DNA from: Theristus sp. LFF4_11
Taxonomy: Eukaryota > Nematoda > Chromadorea > Monhysterida > Xyalidae
Length of the DNA stretch: 64,000 bases
Direction of reading: 5' to 3'
Assembly (NCBI GenBank): GCA_030248135.1
Contig: JASANC010005470.1
Location: 1 to 64,000 of the forward strand
A program made the position numbers and the translations under genes. Positions within the stretch are counted from its first letter, which is position 1; the number at the start of each line of letters is the position of its first letter. This document shows positions 23,694-37,500 of this stretch, one piece after another. The notes beneath the pieces are model-generated. The model had not been told where the DNA came from. It worked only from the letters and a program-made list of their open reading frames with translations, and made no database searches.

Positions 23694-25400
23694 GAACTGC
23701 GCAGACGGACCAGCAGTGGACGAGTCATGTGGACAGTTTCAAACGCACAAAATGGAATCACACGCACGCACACGCACCTGATGTCAAATGTGTTTTGAAA
23801 ATACATCGGCGCGAGAGGAAAACAATTTTCTGGTGGTACACAACATTCGGGGGCATCACAAAGCGGAACCGCATGACGTGAAATACAATGTGCAGCACAC
23901 TTTTATAAAGATGTAAATGCTGTGAGTATGTTTGTTTAAACCTGACACTTTTTTGCAAATCACATAAGCTTGCAAAAACTTTGGTAAGAAGAGCGAATGC
24001 ATCGAGTTTGGCTGAAAAATCACGCCAAACAGTCCATTATTGTCAAAAGTGTATGTTTTCTCGCAACTCCGATGCCGTTTGTCTTCTTGCACGAGCACCT
24101 CGAGAAAAGTGACGGGTTTAAAACAACATTCTGTAGTTTGAAAAGACTGCCATTTTTGTGTAAGAAAATACCGCGTGTCGGTTTTTAGTTTTTGTGCTAA
24201 CTTTGAAAACGTTCTGTTTGTTTTTATTTTTTTTCTGATTTTTTTGTAACTACCGTCATGTCGTTGTTCTGTGCGTAAAAATTGCGGGTTACTTTGTTAA
24301 AATTTCGTCAAAATGTTTCGTTTCATTTCAATTGCATTCAGTTGTTTCTCTGATTCAAGGTTTTGTGCTTGACATTTCCAATCTTGACTTCTATTGTCAT
24401 GCGGATGCGCGATCGAGCGAAGCGAGTGGACCATGCATAACGCATTACATGATAAACCTAGACCAACGTGCGTTTTTCGTTTTTCAAATTTACTCTGTGT
24501 CCTGATGCGTGCAGTATAAGCAACAAACTTTTCTGAAACTGCAAAAAATCGCGAACCCAAAGAAGCTGCAAATTCAAGAAACTGGGTTTAAAATCAAAAT
24601 GCGCTTGAGCAAAACTAACCTTTTCAATTTCTCAATCACAAGGATCCAATGCGTCGTTCACTTTTCAAAACTTCTGATAAGTTTTAGACCAAAAAACATC
24701 TTTGTCTTCTTTGTTTTCTTAACTTTGCTTTGCCGGGCATCCTTAGAGCTTTCTCGAACGAATCTACATTTCAGCACAACCTACCTGTATCAGTGCTACA
24801 TTATTGTTCAAAATATCAGGCTGTGGTATCCACGTACAATGTATCAACAACGCCAAACCGCAGTTGAAGAAAACAATCACTTCACATCATACCAGTGCGA
24901 CGGTGTGGGGTACCGATGTGCACATCCCTCAAAACCGGTTTGCAGCCCGCATGCAATCCACCATTGGGATTGGATGGTGGCATATTAGCGACAACGATTT
25001 GAGGGCTGTGCACCACTTTGAGAGCTGTGCACCATTTTGAGGACTGTGCACCATTTGCAAGCTACGTTTTTTGCATCCAAGTTGATGCAATTTGCATTTT
25101 TTTGGTTATTTGCATCCGATTTTTTACAATTAAATGCAAATTTCGTCTTAGAATTTTCAGTCAAAATGCAGAAATCGTTTAAAATTGTTCATCGAAAACT
25201 GTATTTTGCGTGTAGCTTTCAAAGTTTTTCTTCGCTTCGCGAAGTCCATTTCACAATTTTTACTGGAACCGCCTAGTGTTCTCGCGCACTCCGTAAAATT
25301 TTTTATATCGTACACTTTTGACGTTCAACGATAAAACGTTGTTTTTCATGCAAATTCGTGCAACCACGAAACAAACAGTGACTTTGTCAATGACAATAAA
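23694..25400. other. Intergenic region between convergent FAS1 and protease genes
   Basis: It should hold both 3' ends. No gene is supported. About 24891-24955 is a dispersed repeat found inverted at 53172-53236, and a CTGTGCACCA motif is repeated three times at 25005-25055. Confidence 0.5.
24891..24955. repeat. Dispersed repeat, copy 1
   Basis: TGCGACGGTGTGGGGTAC and AAAACCGGTTTGCAGCCCGC occur here in order. The complement of 53172-53236 carries the same two blocks with the same spacing. The class of element is unknown. Confidence 0.6.
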
Positions 25401-27709
25401 TCAACACAGTTCGACGAGCACTGGCGGGCCATAGTTCTTCGATCTCATCACGACCGTTCTGCTGATTTTCTGGCGGATCCAGCATCGCACTTGCGGCACG
25501 CTCAGGTAGACGCCGAAGCCGCTGACGTTGCAATGCTGATTGCCGCTGTTGCCCAGTGCGATGCCTGACCAAAAGAAGAAACACCAAACGCTAAAAAAAC
25601 ATGACACGCAGTCACGACACGAGAAATATTCACAGGTGACGTTGTGAAGTTTGCTGCAGAGTCAGCTGAGTTTACGTTCTCAGAACAAAGCATGCAAAAG
25701 AAACAGCAATAAGACAAAAAAGAAGTAAGAAAGCAAGAAAGAACAACCTGCAAGCTGCCATTTCCGATTCTTCCAGTAGACCAACGGGCCGCCGCTTGCG
25801 CCGAAGCAAACGCCCGCATAGCGTTGCCGCCTGCGTGCCGATTCGGTGCACGTGTGCTGCTCCGGGCGAAGCGGCCAGTGCAACGGGTCGTGCAGGCCTT
25901 CGCGACAGTCGGGCGATTTCACCTGAATGTTAAGACTAAGAGCACTTTTGCGCAAGGACACACCCGGACAGACCGTTCGCTTTAGTTGCATTTCTAATCG
26001 TTTGGCCGCACAACCCATCAACGCGCGTTCTGGAGCAAGCTCTAAAGTTGGTGTAAACACAATGCAACGCATAAACTGCTGCACTTGCCGATTCTAAAGA
26101 GCTGCGGAGAGCTCCAATTCTCTCCACGGAAACCGTGATAATTGTCCTGTCCCCGCTGACACCACGCTTACACTGTACATATCAACGTACAGGTTCTGCT
26201 GTTGACATACAACGAGCTCGTCAGAGCAGCTCTTTAAAAACGGCACACGCAATTAATGCGTGCCACTGAACACTCTTACAAATCTGCATAACAACACTTT
26301 CAGTGCGTGGAGTCGAACGAAACATTTCAGTTGACGTTTTGGACCATTGATTTCGGTGGTTTGTTCCGATGTGCAACTGTATGTTTCTGACAGAACAAGT
26401 ACTGATGTGGGGACATTGGTACCAAACCAACCAACCAGCCAGACACACCTTCAACTTGTACTGCTGCAGCACTGCTGGCAGTCGAGGGCGTCGACTGAAT
26501 GGAAACAGTCCCCATCCGCTTGTCCACACTGCGCTGCCCGCCGGCGGATCCGAGTACAACAAAATGATCGGCTGCAAAGGGAATGCCAAAAAAAACTAAA
26601 CGGACACAATGTGACACCAACGCCCTCATTTCAAAGAACAGACTTATTCATCGGTTCCAAGTGACACATTTTGAAAACTATACCACAGCACATGTGTTGC
26701 GTACCTTTCGATTTCGACCGAGCGGAATGGTAGGGATCTTCAAGACAGCGACGTCGAGTCTGGCCGGGTGCACCCAGATCTCGAGTGTTTCAACTACGAT
26801 CTCGGTGCCGTCGTTGGCGAGCCGACTAAGTTGACGAAAAAGTGTGAAGAAAATAGAGACAATCTAGTGAACGCGAGCTCAAACACGGGCAGTTGGCATC
26901 GGCAATGGCTGTCCAATGCTGCCCGGGCGAGCCCCAGGTTTACAGCTTTCAAAGGAGATCTTTCAAAGCTTTCAAAGAGCTGATACGCAACCAGTAATCA
27001 GCGAATCCAATGGTACAATAAAGTCAACAAAAACCAGGCGTGTCGACAAAAATGACGCAGAACAACCGCAAACTTTGATTGACCGCGAGACCGACTTGTG
27101 ATCGCCGATATGCACGTGGACGCGCGTGTACTTCGGTCGTGTGCACGTCGCAGAGGCGAGCTGTACGCCCGCGTGGTGGCAGACGCAGTGGCGAGCAGTG
27201 AGCACGAACTCGCGATGCACCAGCACGCCGCCGCAGAACAGACCGTGCGCGCCGGAGTCGCCGTCGCCCAGCCAAACCTGCCATGGCCAACGGCCGAACG
27301 GCGCATTCGCGTTCTCGCCTGCAGATTGTGGCACCTCACAGCATCATGCGGTCACGGAGAAAAACGTTGCCACCAAATGTGGTGCTCAATTGGAGATGCT
27401 ATATTGCGACATAGTAATTTTAGTTCAAAATCAACTTTAGCAACGATAAGTTTTCAGTTTAATAGCGACATAAACGATTGCTGTATTTCAACTGCACCAC
27501 ACGAAGCAGAGTTGAATATAACAATGACCATGGTTTTCCATAGTTTTTATCTCAACAAACCTCTCTTGTTCAAAAATGTTCAGTTTCGTTTTTCAAACCA
27601 TCATAAAAAACGAAAATGTACCATTTTCATCGTTTAGACCTGTGCTGACTCGTTGCGTCAGCAGACGTGCAAAATGATCAAGTAAGAACACACTGAAATA
27701 CAAACGCAT
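25401..27709 (-). CDS. S1-family serine protease, 295 aa, with GASGG instead of GDSGG
   Basis: Secreted trypsin/chymotrypsin-fold protease. Exons: 27640-27709, 27084-27318, 26705-26825, 26449-26571, 25748-25922 and 25401-25564. Phases 1, 2, 0, 0, 1 close into 296 codons with stop. Exon 1 (MRLYFSVFLL start, 23 codons) is short and fits a signal sequence; RVSTGENA at the exon 1/2 joint takes the place of the R-IVGG activation site. The triad is His67 in TARHC, Asp125 in ARLDVAVLKI and Ser226 in CFGASGGPLVYW. The residue before the serine is Ala225, not the near-invariant Asp (chymotrypsin 194). The specificity-pocket position 189 equivalent is Gly220, so not trypsin-like. TSGWG and the C-terminal GVYLSVPQVRCWI are conserved. 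Activity is doubtful without Asp194; it may be a pseudoprotease or use another activation mode. Confidence 0.87.
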
Positions 27710-30700
27710 AGTTTTGCTGGAAATGACGTTCGTTTGGGGAGTTTGCGACAAAACATCAGTGCGTGCGACAGTTTTTTTTACTGCAGCCCAACAAGCTTCA
27801 GCCAAACCGTAATTTCTTTAATGTGGTTTGATCAAATTAGAAAGTTCTTTAGTTTTCGACCTTTCGTTTTTTATCTGTAAAGACTGTCGGAGCTTTTCGC
27901 CAACCCATTCAATCCTCTTTAGCAACAAAATGTACGACATGTTTGAGATCGGGGGGGGGTACAATTCCGGCCCGCTAATTCCGGCCTGAAGAATTCCGGC
28001 CCGCTCATTCCGGCCCGAAGAATTCCGGCCCGGAGAATTCCAGCCCGGAGAATTTTCGCCAGCACGAACAATATTAAACCACACGAAGTGATTTTGGTAA
28101 TGAAATAAAAATATCGATGTTCACATGTTACAGTGTATTTTCAATGATGTTCGTCCTGTTTGCTTTTTTGGAAAGTGAAACCTTTTGGAAAAAAGAAACT
28201 ACAAATAAATTTTAAATTTTTTTTATCATGAACAGGATTTGTGACTTTTTACCTTATCAAAAAGGCGTGGCTTAGGATTAGGAACCTACAACAAGTCACT
28301 GCAAGCAAGTTCTAAACAAAAATAAAAAATCACTTAAGAATTTATTTACCAAAAGTCACTTCGTGTGGTTTAATATTGTTCTTGCTGGCGAAAATTTTCC
28401 GGGCCGGAATTCTTCGGGCCGGAATGAGCGGGCCGGAATGAGCGGGCCGGAATGAGCGGGCCGGAATTCTACGGGCCGGAATTTCGCGGGCCGGAATAGT
28501 ACACGAGCCGTTTGAGATACGCAGTGAACCAAAAAGAATTTTTTGGACTTTCAAAACAAAAACACCGCGGCTCAAATTATTATGTTTTATTTTGATATCG
28601 ATTTACACCACATAATGAGTTCGCTAAATTTGGAAAGAGCCAGAATTCAATCAATTTCAAGCAAGTAAGCCAAATTGATAGTTCTTCCTTTAAATTTTAC
28701 ACGTTACAGTTAATGCACAACACAAATTTACTAAAAATATGTAACAGCGGAAAATAACTTGAAAAAATTTGGTCACTAACAACAAAATAACACAAAAACA
28801 TAATTCGTTCGTTGTTTTTTTGAAACTGCCTTGTGAAGAAATCTTTGCACGAAGAAATGTACAAAATGGTATGCTCAGTATCACAATGAGAAAAGGTGTG
28901 CGGAAACTGGCCAGACATTGTAAGCATTTGCTGTAAAATTTATAAAAACAAAATCACATGCAATAATGATTGCTCAGAAATAAAATATCGAAAATAGATA
29001 GTCCACAAAGAAATGCCGGAAAATGATGCGATTGTGATACAAGCCAGACACGAGGGCATACAAGTACTGCGCGAGTTTGGAAATTACTGTAAAGCGTCAG
29101 AAAAAGTTTTTGATAACAATTAGTAAGAATTACAGATTGTTTTAACTAATTTAAAACAGTAAACGTAGTTTTTGCGCTCAAAGTATGAACAGCCATTACC
29201 ATTAGTGTCACTTTGTAATTAATCAGTCAGACAATAAAAAGCAAGAGATTTTCCAACCATAACAAAATGCCAATCGAGAAACAAAATCCAAACAGTTTTG
29301 TTCACGAAAACAGAAAGAAACGTACATAACATTCAACCGTAGAAATTTCTTGCGGTACAAAAGTAGAAATAAGTTACTGTTATTGTACAACTTTTACACC
29401 AAACCAAAAAAATATCAAATACACTGGAATGAATTTGATTTTTTCTAATGCAATAAACAATAAATCAAAAGAACAAGCATTTTTGAGCACATATAAGTTT
29501 TATATCGCATATTGTTTGCAATCTAAGTTCCTAGCTGATAAGCCACACAACCAGCAAAGCAGGAATGTGGCCGTTGGTCACCAATTTCATACAGATTTAT
29601 TGCTCGGAAACACGACTGGTCGGTCAACGGTGTTTGAAACTCAAATCACATTTCGAAATTATATCCGTCTTCAGGTATTTATTATGCATCAGTTTTAAAC
29701 ATACAGAGCAAAAAACGAACAAGCTTTTTGGTCCGGTCGCTTAAAGCATCTTTGATAATAACTTTTGAAAAATATACGTACATGTAGCAAGCGAAAGTGT
29801 TTTGTGATTGTGATATCATGTGCCGGGCTGGTGTCACTCACAACCTGATGCACCTATGTACATTGTTATGCAGTTTTGGTGCTGAGCCTGATAATCTGGT
29901 GCAGATTTTTAATGCCATGGATTATGTGTACGTAAAGCTGTCACATTTGAGAACAACTAAAACAATATTATTGAACGAACACAAAAATACGTTTTGTACA
30001 TGGATTTGTCGGTCGGTGCAAGAAAAAAGAAAACTGTCAATGATTTTCGTTTTGTTCGAAGGTTTTAGAGATCACAGGAAGTCGCTTATCACTAGATTAT
30101 GACATCAAAGCATTCCAACAGCAACGCAAATGTGTTTGTGTGTGTGTTTGTGTGAGCAAGCTGTGTCGAACTTCAACAAAAAATCTTAAAAAATCTATCT
30201 GCGTGCGTGTGGCGTGCGCTTCAGTAAAGTGCGCCCATAACTGACTACTCCAGTTTTCATAAAGTACGTTTCAAAACATCTACCCCATCCCATTCTGGTG
30301 GTAATATGCAATGCAACATTACATTTGTGAGACGAGAAAAAAATATGTGCTCCAAAATGCTGTTTTTGGTGGTGATAAATAGCAGTGTGATGAGAAACAC
30401 AACATTGAATTGTTTTGTAATCCAGTGAGAGACAACGTGAAACAGACAAATAACCGAGAAAACAAACTAAAACGAAGAATGGAAAAATACAGCAGACTGT
30501 ATTTGTGAAATTGAAGTGACGAACAGAAAAAAGTTGTTGATCGCGCTGTGTGTGTGTACATGGACAGTGGAACACGCTGATTGGCTCGTTTTCAAGCCTC
30601 CAGCCAATCACCGGCCAGTGCATGAAAAATGGTTGGTGGCATAAAATCGGTGTGTGGACTTGTGTGATAATGCTGAGTGAAAACAGAACGAAAAAATGCA

Positions 30701-31590
30701 AAAGTATCTGAAACAATCGACATTGTAACAACCATTGTGACACACGGTGCGTTGTGATCTGCGGTGAATACGACAAAGAAAAACAACAATAAAACAGTCG
30801 TTGTGACGCGATAAATGTCCGTGAAGAAAGTACATTTTTAACACCGTAGCAGCAATTTTGTCAACAATACCAAGGCATACAACAATGACTGACAGCAAAA
30901 AATCAAACAGTCTAATTCACAAAATAAAAACATCGAGAATTCAGCTGTTTATGTAAGCTGAGTAAGCAGAGAACCGAAAAAACAACGCAAGATCGCGGCA
31001 ATTCAGCAAAAAAAACATGTGAAACTGAAAACCTTTTCCGAGCTGAACACACACACATTCCACAAAGCGAACAGCACAACGTTAAAGCTGCTTCAAAAGA
31101 AGTTCGAGTGATATAGACGACAATCTATAGGTTAAAATACAACAATGATTGAACATAAAGAAAGCATTGCAGCGATTTCTCTCTGACAAAAATAAATCAA
31201 CACGCATTCATTCGACAGACAACACCAAGACACAAACGAACACAGCAATTGAGAAACAGAGATTAGGTCCAAGAACAGCAATTACTCACAAGCTAACGAA
31301 AATGATAAAAGTCCACAAACATAAATTAATCCTTTGAGTCATAAATTTTAATTTCCAAATCGTGTCCTTTCCAACACTCCCCTAAAACCATATGATCTGT
31401 ACAAAATCCATTAAATTTACACGCGTAACACACAACATCTCAGGCACCGAAAGCCTTAGAGTATTTCGTTGTCAGATGGTCCACGGTTCAAAGTAAAAAC
31501 TGATTTTCGTTGCACATAACTGGCCGGACTAATTAAGAAAAACACAAACAATTAATTTCGATGTGCGCTCCCTAAATTCGCAGCCGAGTT
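27710..31590. other. Intergenic region with one foldback element, no gene seen
   Basis: 3.9 kb without a supported exon. It holds the foldback element at 27959-28502, a single CAAAAAGGCGTGGCTTAGGA box near 28258 (the inverted dispersed CCTAAGCCAAGCC motif) and AT-rich DNA. The long minus-strand open frame at 30195-30776 lacks domains and codon bias. Confidence 0.5.
27959..28502. mobile_element. Foldback element with tandem GGGCCGGAAT arms
   Basis: The left arm (27959-28098) carries about seven degenerate ATTCCGGCCCG units; the right arm (28349-28502) carries about eight CGGGCCGGAAT units. Both arms then continue as inverted copies (TTCGCCAGCAC...AATATTAAACCACACGAAGT and complement). The ends are GTACAATTCC and GGAATAGTAC. 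The 250 bp AT-rich loop has no reading frame. Confidence 0.85.
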
Positions 31591-34500
31591 TCAGGCAGAG
31601 GCGCCGGTGGGCGTTGGCGATGCCTGACCAGTGCTGTTCTCTCCCTCTTTCTTTGTCTGCAAGAAAAACGTTTGTATCAGTAAAAACAACGTGTAAAACG
31701 TTTGGACTTCGTGTAAAGCACGCTCGCCAGAACACATTTACACATCTACAAATGCGAATCATAGCAACTAAAAAAACAATGCCAAGTCCAGCTTACATCG
31801 CCCATTTTCGTCTTCGCAAATTCGATACGAATGCCGCCACGGTCTGAGGACAAGAGAACGAAACCCTGGAGGCTGTGCATCGCCTGTGCTGCTTGACGCA
31901 CGTCCTGGAAACAGCATTTCTTATCTTAAAGCTCTGCACCGACCCCTCAAATGAAACAACCCTTGTCGCAGTTATGGACCCATGAACAGTAAGTACAACA
32001 GGCGAACTGTTTTAGGCAATAAGCTGATTAGTTGCGTTTGAATCGAGCTCACTGATTGTTGTAACCATAGTTCGCTGCAGCCAATCGCCATGCCCGGTTC
32101 AAAAGTCAGAAAGGCGCAAGCCTGAAATTCAAAAGTCCCCCCTTACCGCATATTCACAGAACGCCACCGGTGATCCGTTCTTGTTGTGGATGCGCAGCCG
32201 CGAGAAGCCGGGAAACGAGCGGAACACCTCCCTGAGCTCGTCCTCGTTCACCATGGGGCCGAGGTTGGCGATGAACAGCGTGCTGCACGGCGGCGTCGCC
32301 ACGGCCACCAGGCCGCACGCTGAGCCGGGCGTCTGCCCCGCCACGCTCACCGCAGTCTGCAGACACGGTTCGCAATTCAAATTGCCGTATCGAAAAAATC
32401 GATGAGCTATTCAGCAGAAAAACACGACATCGCACTGCCTACAGCCTTGCAAGGACGGCCAGAAAACCTGGTGCGCTGTTTTGCAGCAGCCAATTATGCA
32501 GCTCCGTCGAATGCCAGATCTGCTGCGGCCAGACAACTAATGCGTCACTCGGTGTCAGTGGCCCACTAAAAGGCGTCACCGTTGGTGCCCACCTGCTGTT
32601 GCGTGTGCACGGCCGCTGAGAGCGCTGCGGCTGCGGCGGCTTGTGCGGCCAGTTGCTGCTGGTGTTGCTGTTGTGCGTGTGCCTGTTGCTGGTGGTGGTG
32701 GTGTTGTTGTTGAGCTTGCTGCACAACGTAGAAAACGCTCGGTCGGTGAGCAAATTGCAGCAACAAAAGGATGCAACAATTGAAGTGACTGAATCATTCG
32801 AATCAATCACAAAATTTGAAGCACAAAATTGGCCGGCGTCTGCCTGTATTTTCACTCCGTTCTCACAACAACAACAACAATATACAATCAATTGAAGCTG
32901 ACCGGAATAAAAAAAGTATAGCTTCTTTGTGCACGTACCTGTTGCTGGAGTTGCTGTGCGAGTTGCTGCTGTTGTTGGTGTTGTGCGATGGCGATGGCGG
33001 CGTGCTGCGCCACTGCGATGCTCTGCGGTGCCGGTGACGCGCCGGTCGCGTTCGCATGCGGCAGCACACCCGCTGCGCTCGGCAGGCCAGCCGCTGTTAG
33101 CCAGCCTGCGAACGAGACACATGTGTATGTTCAGTAAACTGCCAATGGGCGTCATTGACAGACAAGCAGACAACGGTGCAACCGAGTTGGTTGGAGATCG
33201 TGAAACACTGCGTTGTTGTGTTGAGCTGAGATTAGTAATAATGAATGTCCTATGCGTTGATCAAAGGCGCACCCAATCACGCTCGCTCATGAGACAGCGT
33301 GTGACAGCTACACACGGTGCAGAGCCCGCAAGTCGGTGCTCATCAAAAAATCACGGCGCAAGAAGAAATCTTGAACACTGGTTTGCGAGTCAAAGCAACA
33401 AAGCAACACCCATGCCAGAGCTGTTCGACGGTCTAGTCTGCCAGGTCTGGCATGGCAAGTAATCCAAGTGCAAGATTACTGTGCAACCATGGACGAGCAG
33501 TGCAGCAGCAGCGAACCTGCAGTGCCAGCAGCAGGCGTTGACGCAGTGACCACAGGGTGACCGGCCATCGAGGTGACGGCCGCCGATGCTGGATGGTGAT
33601 GCGCGGCCATCAGTGATACCATCGGGAATGCTGTCTGCAATGGGCAACACAACGCAAACGTTGGTGAAGCAAGTTTTTAGTTGTGTTTACTGAATCACGT
33701 TTAATGAAGCAAATTCACTGAATCACGTGTTCGCACATCGCACTATAACTATAAGCGTCGCCAATCTGGGTAGCGTCTTAAATTTATAAATTCAGCGACT
33801 CCCAGCCTGTTTCAATCGATCCTCAAATTTACTCGATCATTCAACAATCCACAAAGCAACCACATCCGCCAATCATTGAAGCAACAGGTCAATCAATGTC
33901 ACAATCAACCAAACCAGCCGATCCACCAATCAATCAACCGATCAACGGTGATCACCAATCAACCGAATCAAGCGGAGCACTCACAGCAGTTGGCAGTCCC
34001 TGCAGGAGCGCCGTGTTGAGCAGATGCGCCGGTATGCCGTTCGTGGCAGGCGTTGTGCCGGCAGCAGCGAGTTCGTGTCCGTGTTGCTGTTGTGGATGCT
34101 GATGTGGATGGTGAGCGTGCAACAGATCAGTGGCATTGCCGCCGGCCACTGCCGCCTGCAGCATCAGCGCCTCCTCTGCAAAATCAAAACGCTCTCACGT
34201 ACGTCATGAACGGCATCAATCAGCTCTGCAATCGGTTGAAATCGTTTTTTCTTCATATCAGAAGTTTTTGCCATGGCCTCGAATACCCCAGTTAGTGCAA
34301 CGTAACAGCCCCTCCCTGTTTCAGTGTGCAAACTGAATTTTTGCAAATTTGCTTTTGACAGGAAATGTTTGCTGGTCTCAAACTAAAAAAGAACTGCACC
34401 TACCGCTCACCGATTGAGGAAGTGCGTTTCTTCAGCTGCTAATTCAGTGAAATGATGCGAAAATTTTGAAACGTGAAATTGAAAACGAAATAAAATCCAA

Positions 34501-37500
34501 GCATTTAATCGGACTTGGTGGTCTTGCAGTGTCCATGTGTTGTGTGTGTGTGTCTTAAAAACTGTAGGGTGACGAGACTTTAGGGTGTAGTGATGTGATT
34601 GCCAAGATTCCATTGGCCCTTGCCTCGTGTGAGTGTTGGCTTCAAAAAAGTGAAAGTTTTGCTCGCATACTCATAAAGTGACGGAAGATAAAAATGAAAA
34701 AATCATTGTGGACACTTGTGCTGTGTGATTTCTTGCAAAAAAAAATTCAAATTGCATTGCAAATTATTTCTCGATTAATATTGCAAAACGTGAAATCAGT
34801 TTTTGAAAAACGAAAAAACACTGAGCCAGAAAAAATGCGACAAAACAGCTGGAGAACAACAGCCGCACTGAGATAATAGCACTTTGCGGGTCGTTGATTG
34901 GTTGCTGTGAAAATCACACAACCAATGACCGTCTAGAGAGGCTACACTAAAATCCGTGCGTCGACTGCCGCGAAAAAAAGCTCGCATGTGGAGAAACAGA
35001 ACAACTCACGACTCGAGAATGGGTGCAGAAACGTGGGCAAGCCGGTGGCGGCGGCGGCGCCGGTCGGGGGCGACTGTTGCTTCGGTTTGGACACTTTGGT
35101 GTTGCTCTTTGCAAACTCCAAGCGGATCGTTTGCGGGAGATCCGGGTCAAAACGAACACCCTGCAAACAGGCAATACAGGGTGGTGTGTGGGCCGTGGCA
35201 GCGGTGACACACTGCTGTGAACATACAACACGCGCTCTGCTATGAAAAACATACAGCAACAACGTGTGTCTTGTTGGTGGGTGGTGAATGGTGTTTGGTT
35301 GGAAACGACAGATACATCGAATAAATTGGTTAGTGATTTCAGGTTGACTGGATTTGTTGCACTGGACTGGACTGCTACTCTATTAAAGTTGAAAATCGAT
35401 TGACAAGCAGTGATATCACACTGCGCTAAATTTAGAAACGCTTAAAAAGTGGTTTGATGCAAAAAAATGCGTTCAGGTAAAATTGGGAGTTTTGGTGATT
35501 GAAATCAAAATAACACTGATGTGTTCAGGAGGTTCAAAGTGAGTTCATAGAGGATCGCTTCCTGCGCGTGAACAGATCTCATAAAAGAGCTCTCTTCTAA
35601 ACAAATACTTGAAAAAACGAATAATTTATTGAGAAAAAATACAAAAAAGCTGATATATGCACACACGCACACACGACACGAATAGCGGGAGAAGAAAAAA
35701 GCTGCATGTAAACTACTTCGGTGTTGATTTGTTGAAAAACAAAACCAGTAAGAAGTGGCCGATTTTCAGCGGCAATGGTGTGTGGGTGGTTTGGAACTTC
35801 AATCGAAAAACACAGGCGTGATGCAAAGATTCGAACATGCTTTGAAACCATGGGGGATGACACTGTTGCCGAAGATCATGAAATGAACAAGCAGTGGTTG
35901 GTGACCCGTGCTGTCTCTGCGCAAAATGCGTGTGTAACCGACTTATTCAAACGTGACCGGTCGAAATGACGTCATATATGCTTCAAAACCGCACCGTATC
36001 GGACAAGCATCAGGCTCACATTCTTGTTTGATTCCTTCACGTGGAAGGGTCAACAAACGTTTCGATTTTGTGAATGACAAACGAAAAGTCTATGACACCA
36101 TTTCGCTCGAACATGTTTTAATAAATACACTATAAAGTCTCTGTTACAAAACCTGCGAGACTGAAATGCCGTTCTCGTTTACGAATTCACTCACACACAC
36201 ACACACACGCACAGCATGCTGCAATGACGTCACATCAGACTCGCAGGTTTCAATGAACAAACATTTGTACAAGACGCGGAGCTACATGTGAGTTGTCGTA
36301 TCAATGAAACACCATTCGAAACTTGTGCCAGCATTCTCTCTCTTCCAACCTGCAGTGATTTTCGTGCCTCCTCCGCTTGGCTGCGACCCGCGAACGTAAC
36401 GAAACCGACCGGCTGAAACGGTAAAAAAGGAAATTGCAATTACATACTCGGAAATCGGAATTCAAAAGGTTGTTATCGTATGAAATTGAAACCTGTTTGA
36501 TTTTGATACTCATGTAGGTGCATATTAACCACAAGTATTGCTTTTCTCAATGCCCTCAGTTCTCTGTTCTTCCAGTTTTATCCCAGACGAAACAATATGT
36601 GTGTGTGCACTTGCCCCGTTCTTTCCAATTCCGATAGTCCAGTTTTATTATTCTGATGCAAAAACGGACTTCACGATTCGCTAAACATCGCGAACATAAA
36701 CCCGATGAGACACGTGACATATTGTCAACATAGTCATAGCTTTTCCATTTCAGCTAATAAACATGCATTTCATTTTGAATAGAGACGCAGGCGATTGCGA
36801 TGAAAACGGAAAAACAATGAATTTTTCATTTGTCCAGCTCAATCCACCAAGGCTTCTCGTCTATCGTGTGTCCAACAAAAAGCTGCCAGGTTAATCAAAA
36901 ACATGCAATTGGAAAATAAAACTGCCCGTTTTTATCCGGTGTTTCGTAAATGATGACCAGAGAAAAATTTCACGTTTTTTTGACATACATGAGTTTGTTT
37001 CGCGAATCCACAACGGGAGTGGCCAGTTACAGCGCACAAAAACACCATAGTTTGAACTTTTTCAGTTCGTATCGTTACAATCGGTGTATTTTGTCAGGCA
37101 ATGAATGATTGATAACAAGCAGGGTACAAAAGGGTGTGAACAACTCAAATCAACTCAAAGACAATCCACCACACACTGCGCCCCCCTGACACACGCATTT
37201 TCGTTACAGTAGAACGAGACACAGGCTGTCGCTAATCGAAGCACACAGAACTCATCCGAGTACGAAATTAGGAACTGGAGAACAAGCGAATATCATCGTG
37301 TTAGCCGGTGCCATGGTGGTGTCATTTTTGCGAATCACCTTCTGCGCACGGCATGGGGCAGCTAGCACCAACTACAGAGACCAATCAATATTCGCAATTA
37401 ACTTTTGTCGTCCATTTACGGCAACAGAAAAATTACTGATTGAATAACTTGTTTATTACTGTGCTACCGCCTGTGTGTAGCCACTTTTATGGTCATCCCC

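Noticed and set aside
27098..27637. 179-codon plus-strand open frame
   Set aside because: Antisense shadow of exon 2 of the serine protease, running on into AT-rich intron.
30195..30776. 193-codon minus-strand open frame
   Set aside because: No recognisable domain, Phe/Ser/Cys/His-rich composition typical of AT-rich non-coding DNA, no supporting splice partners.
32439..33173. 244-codon minus-strand open frame
   Set aside because: It reads across exons and introns of the RBPMS-type gene in the wrong frame; low-complexity Thr/Gln runs come from the frame-shifted linker.
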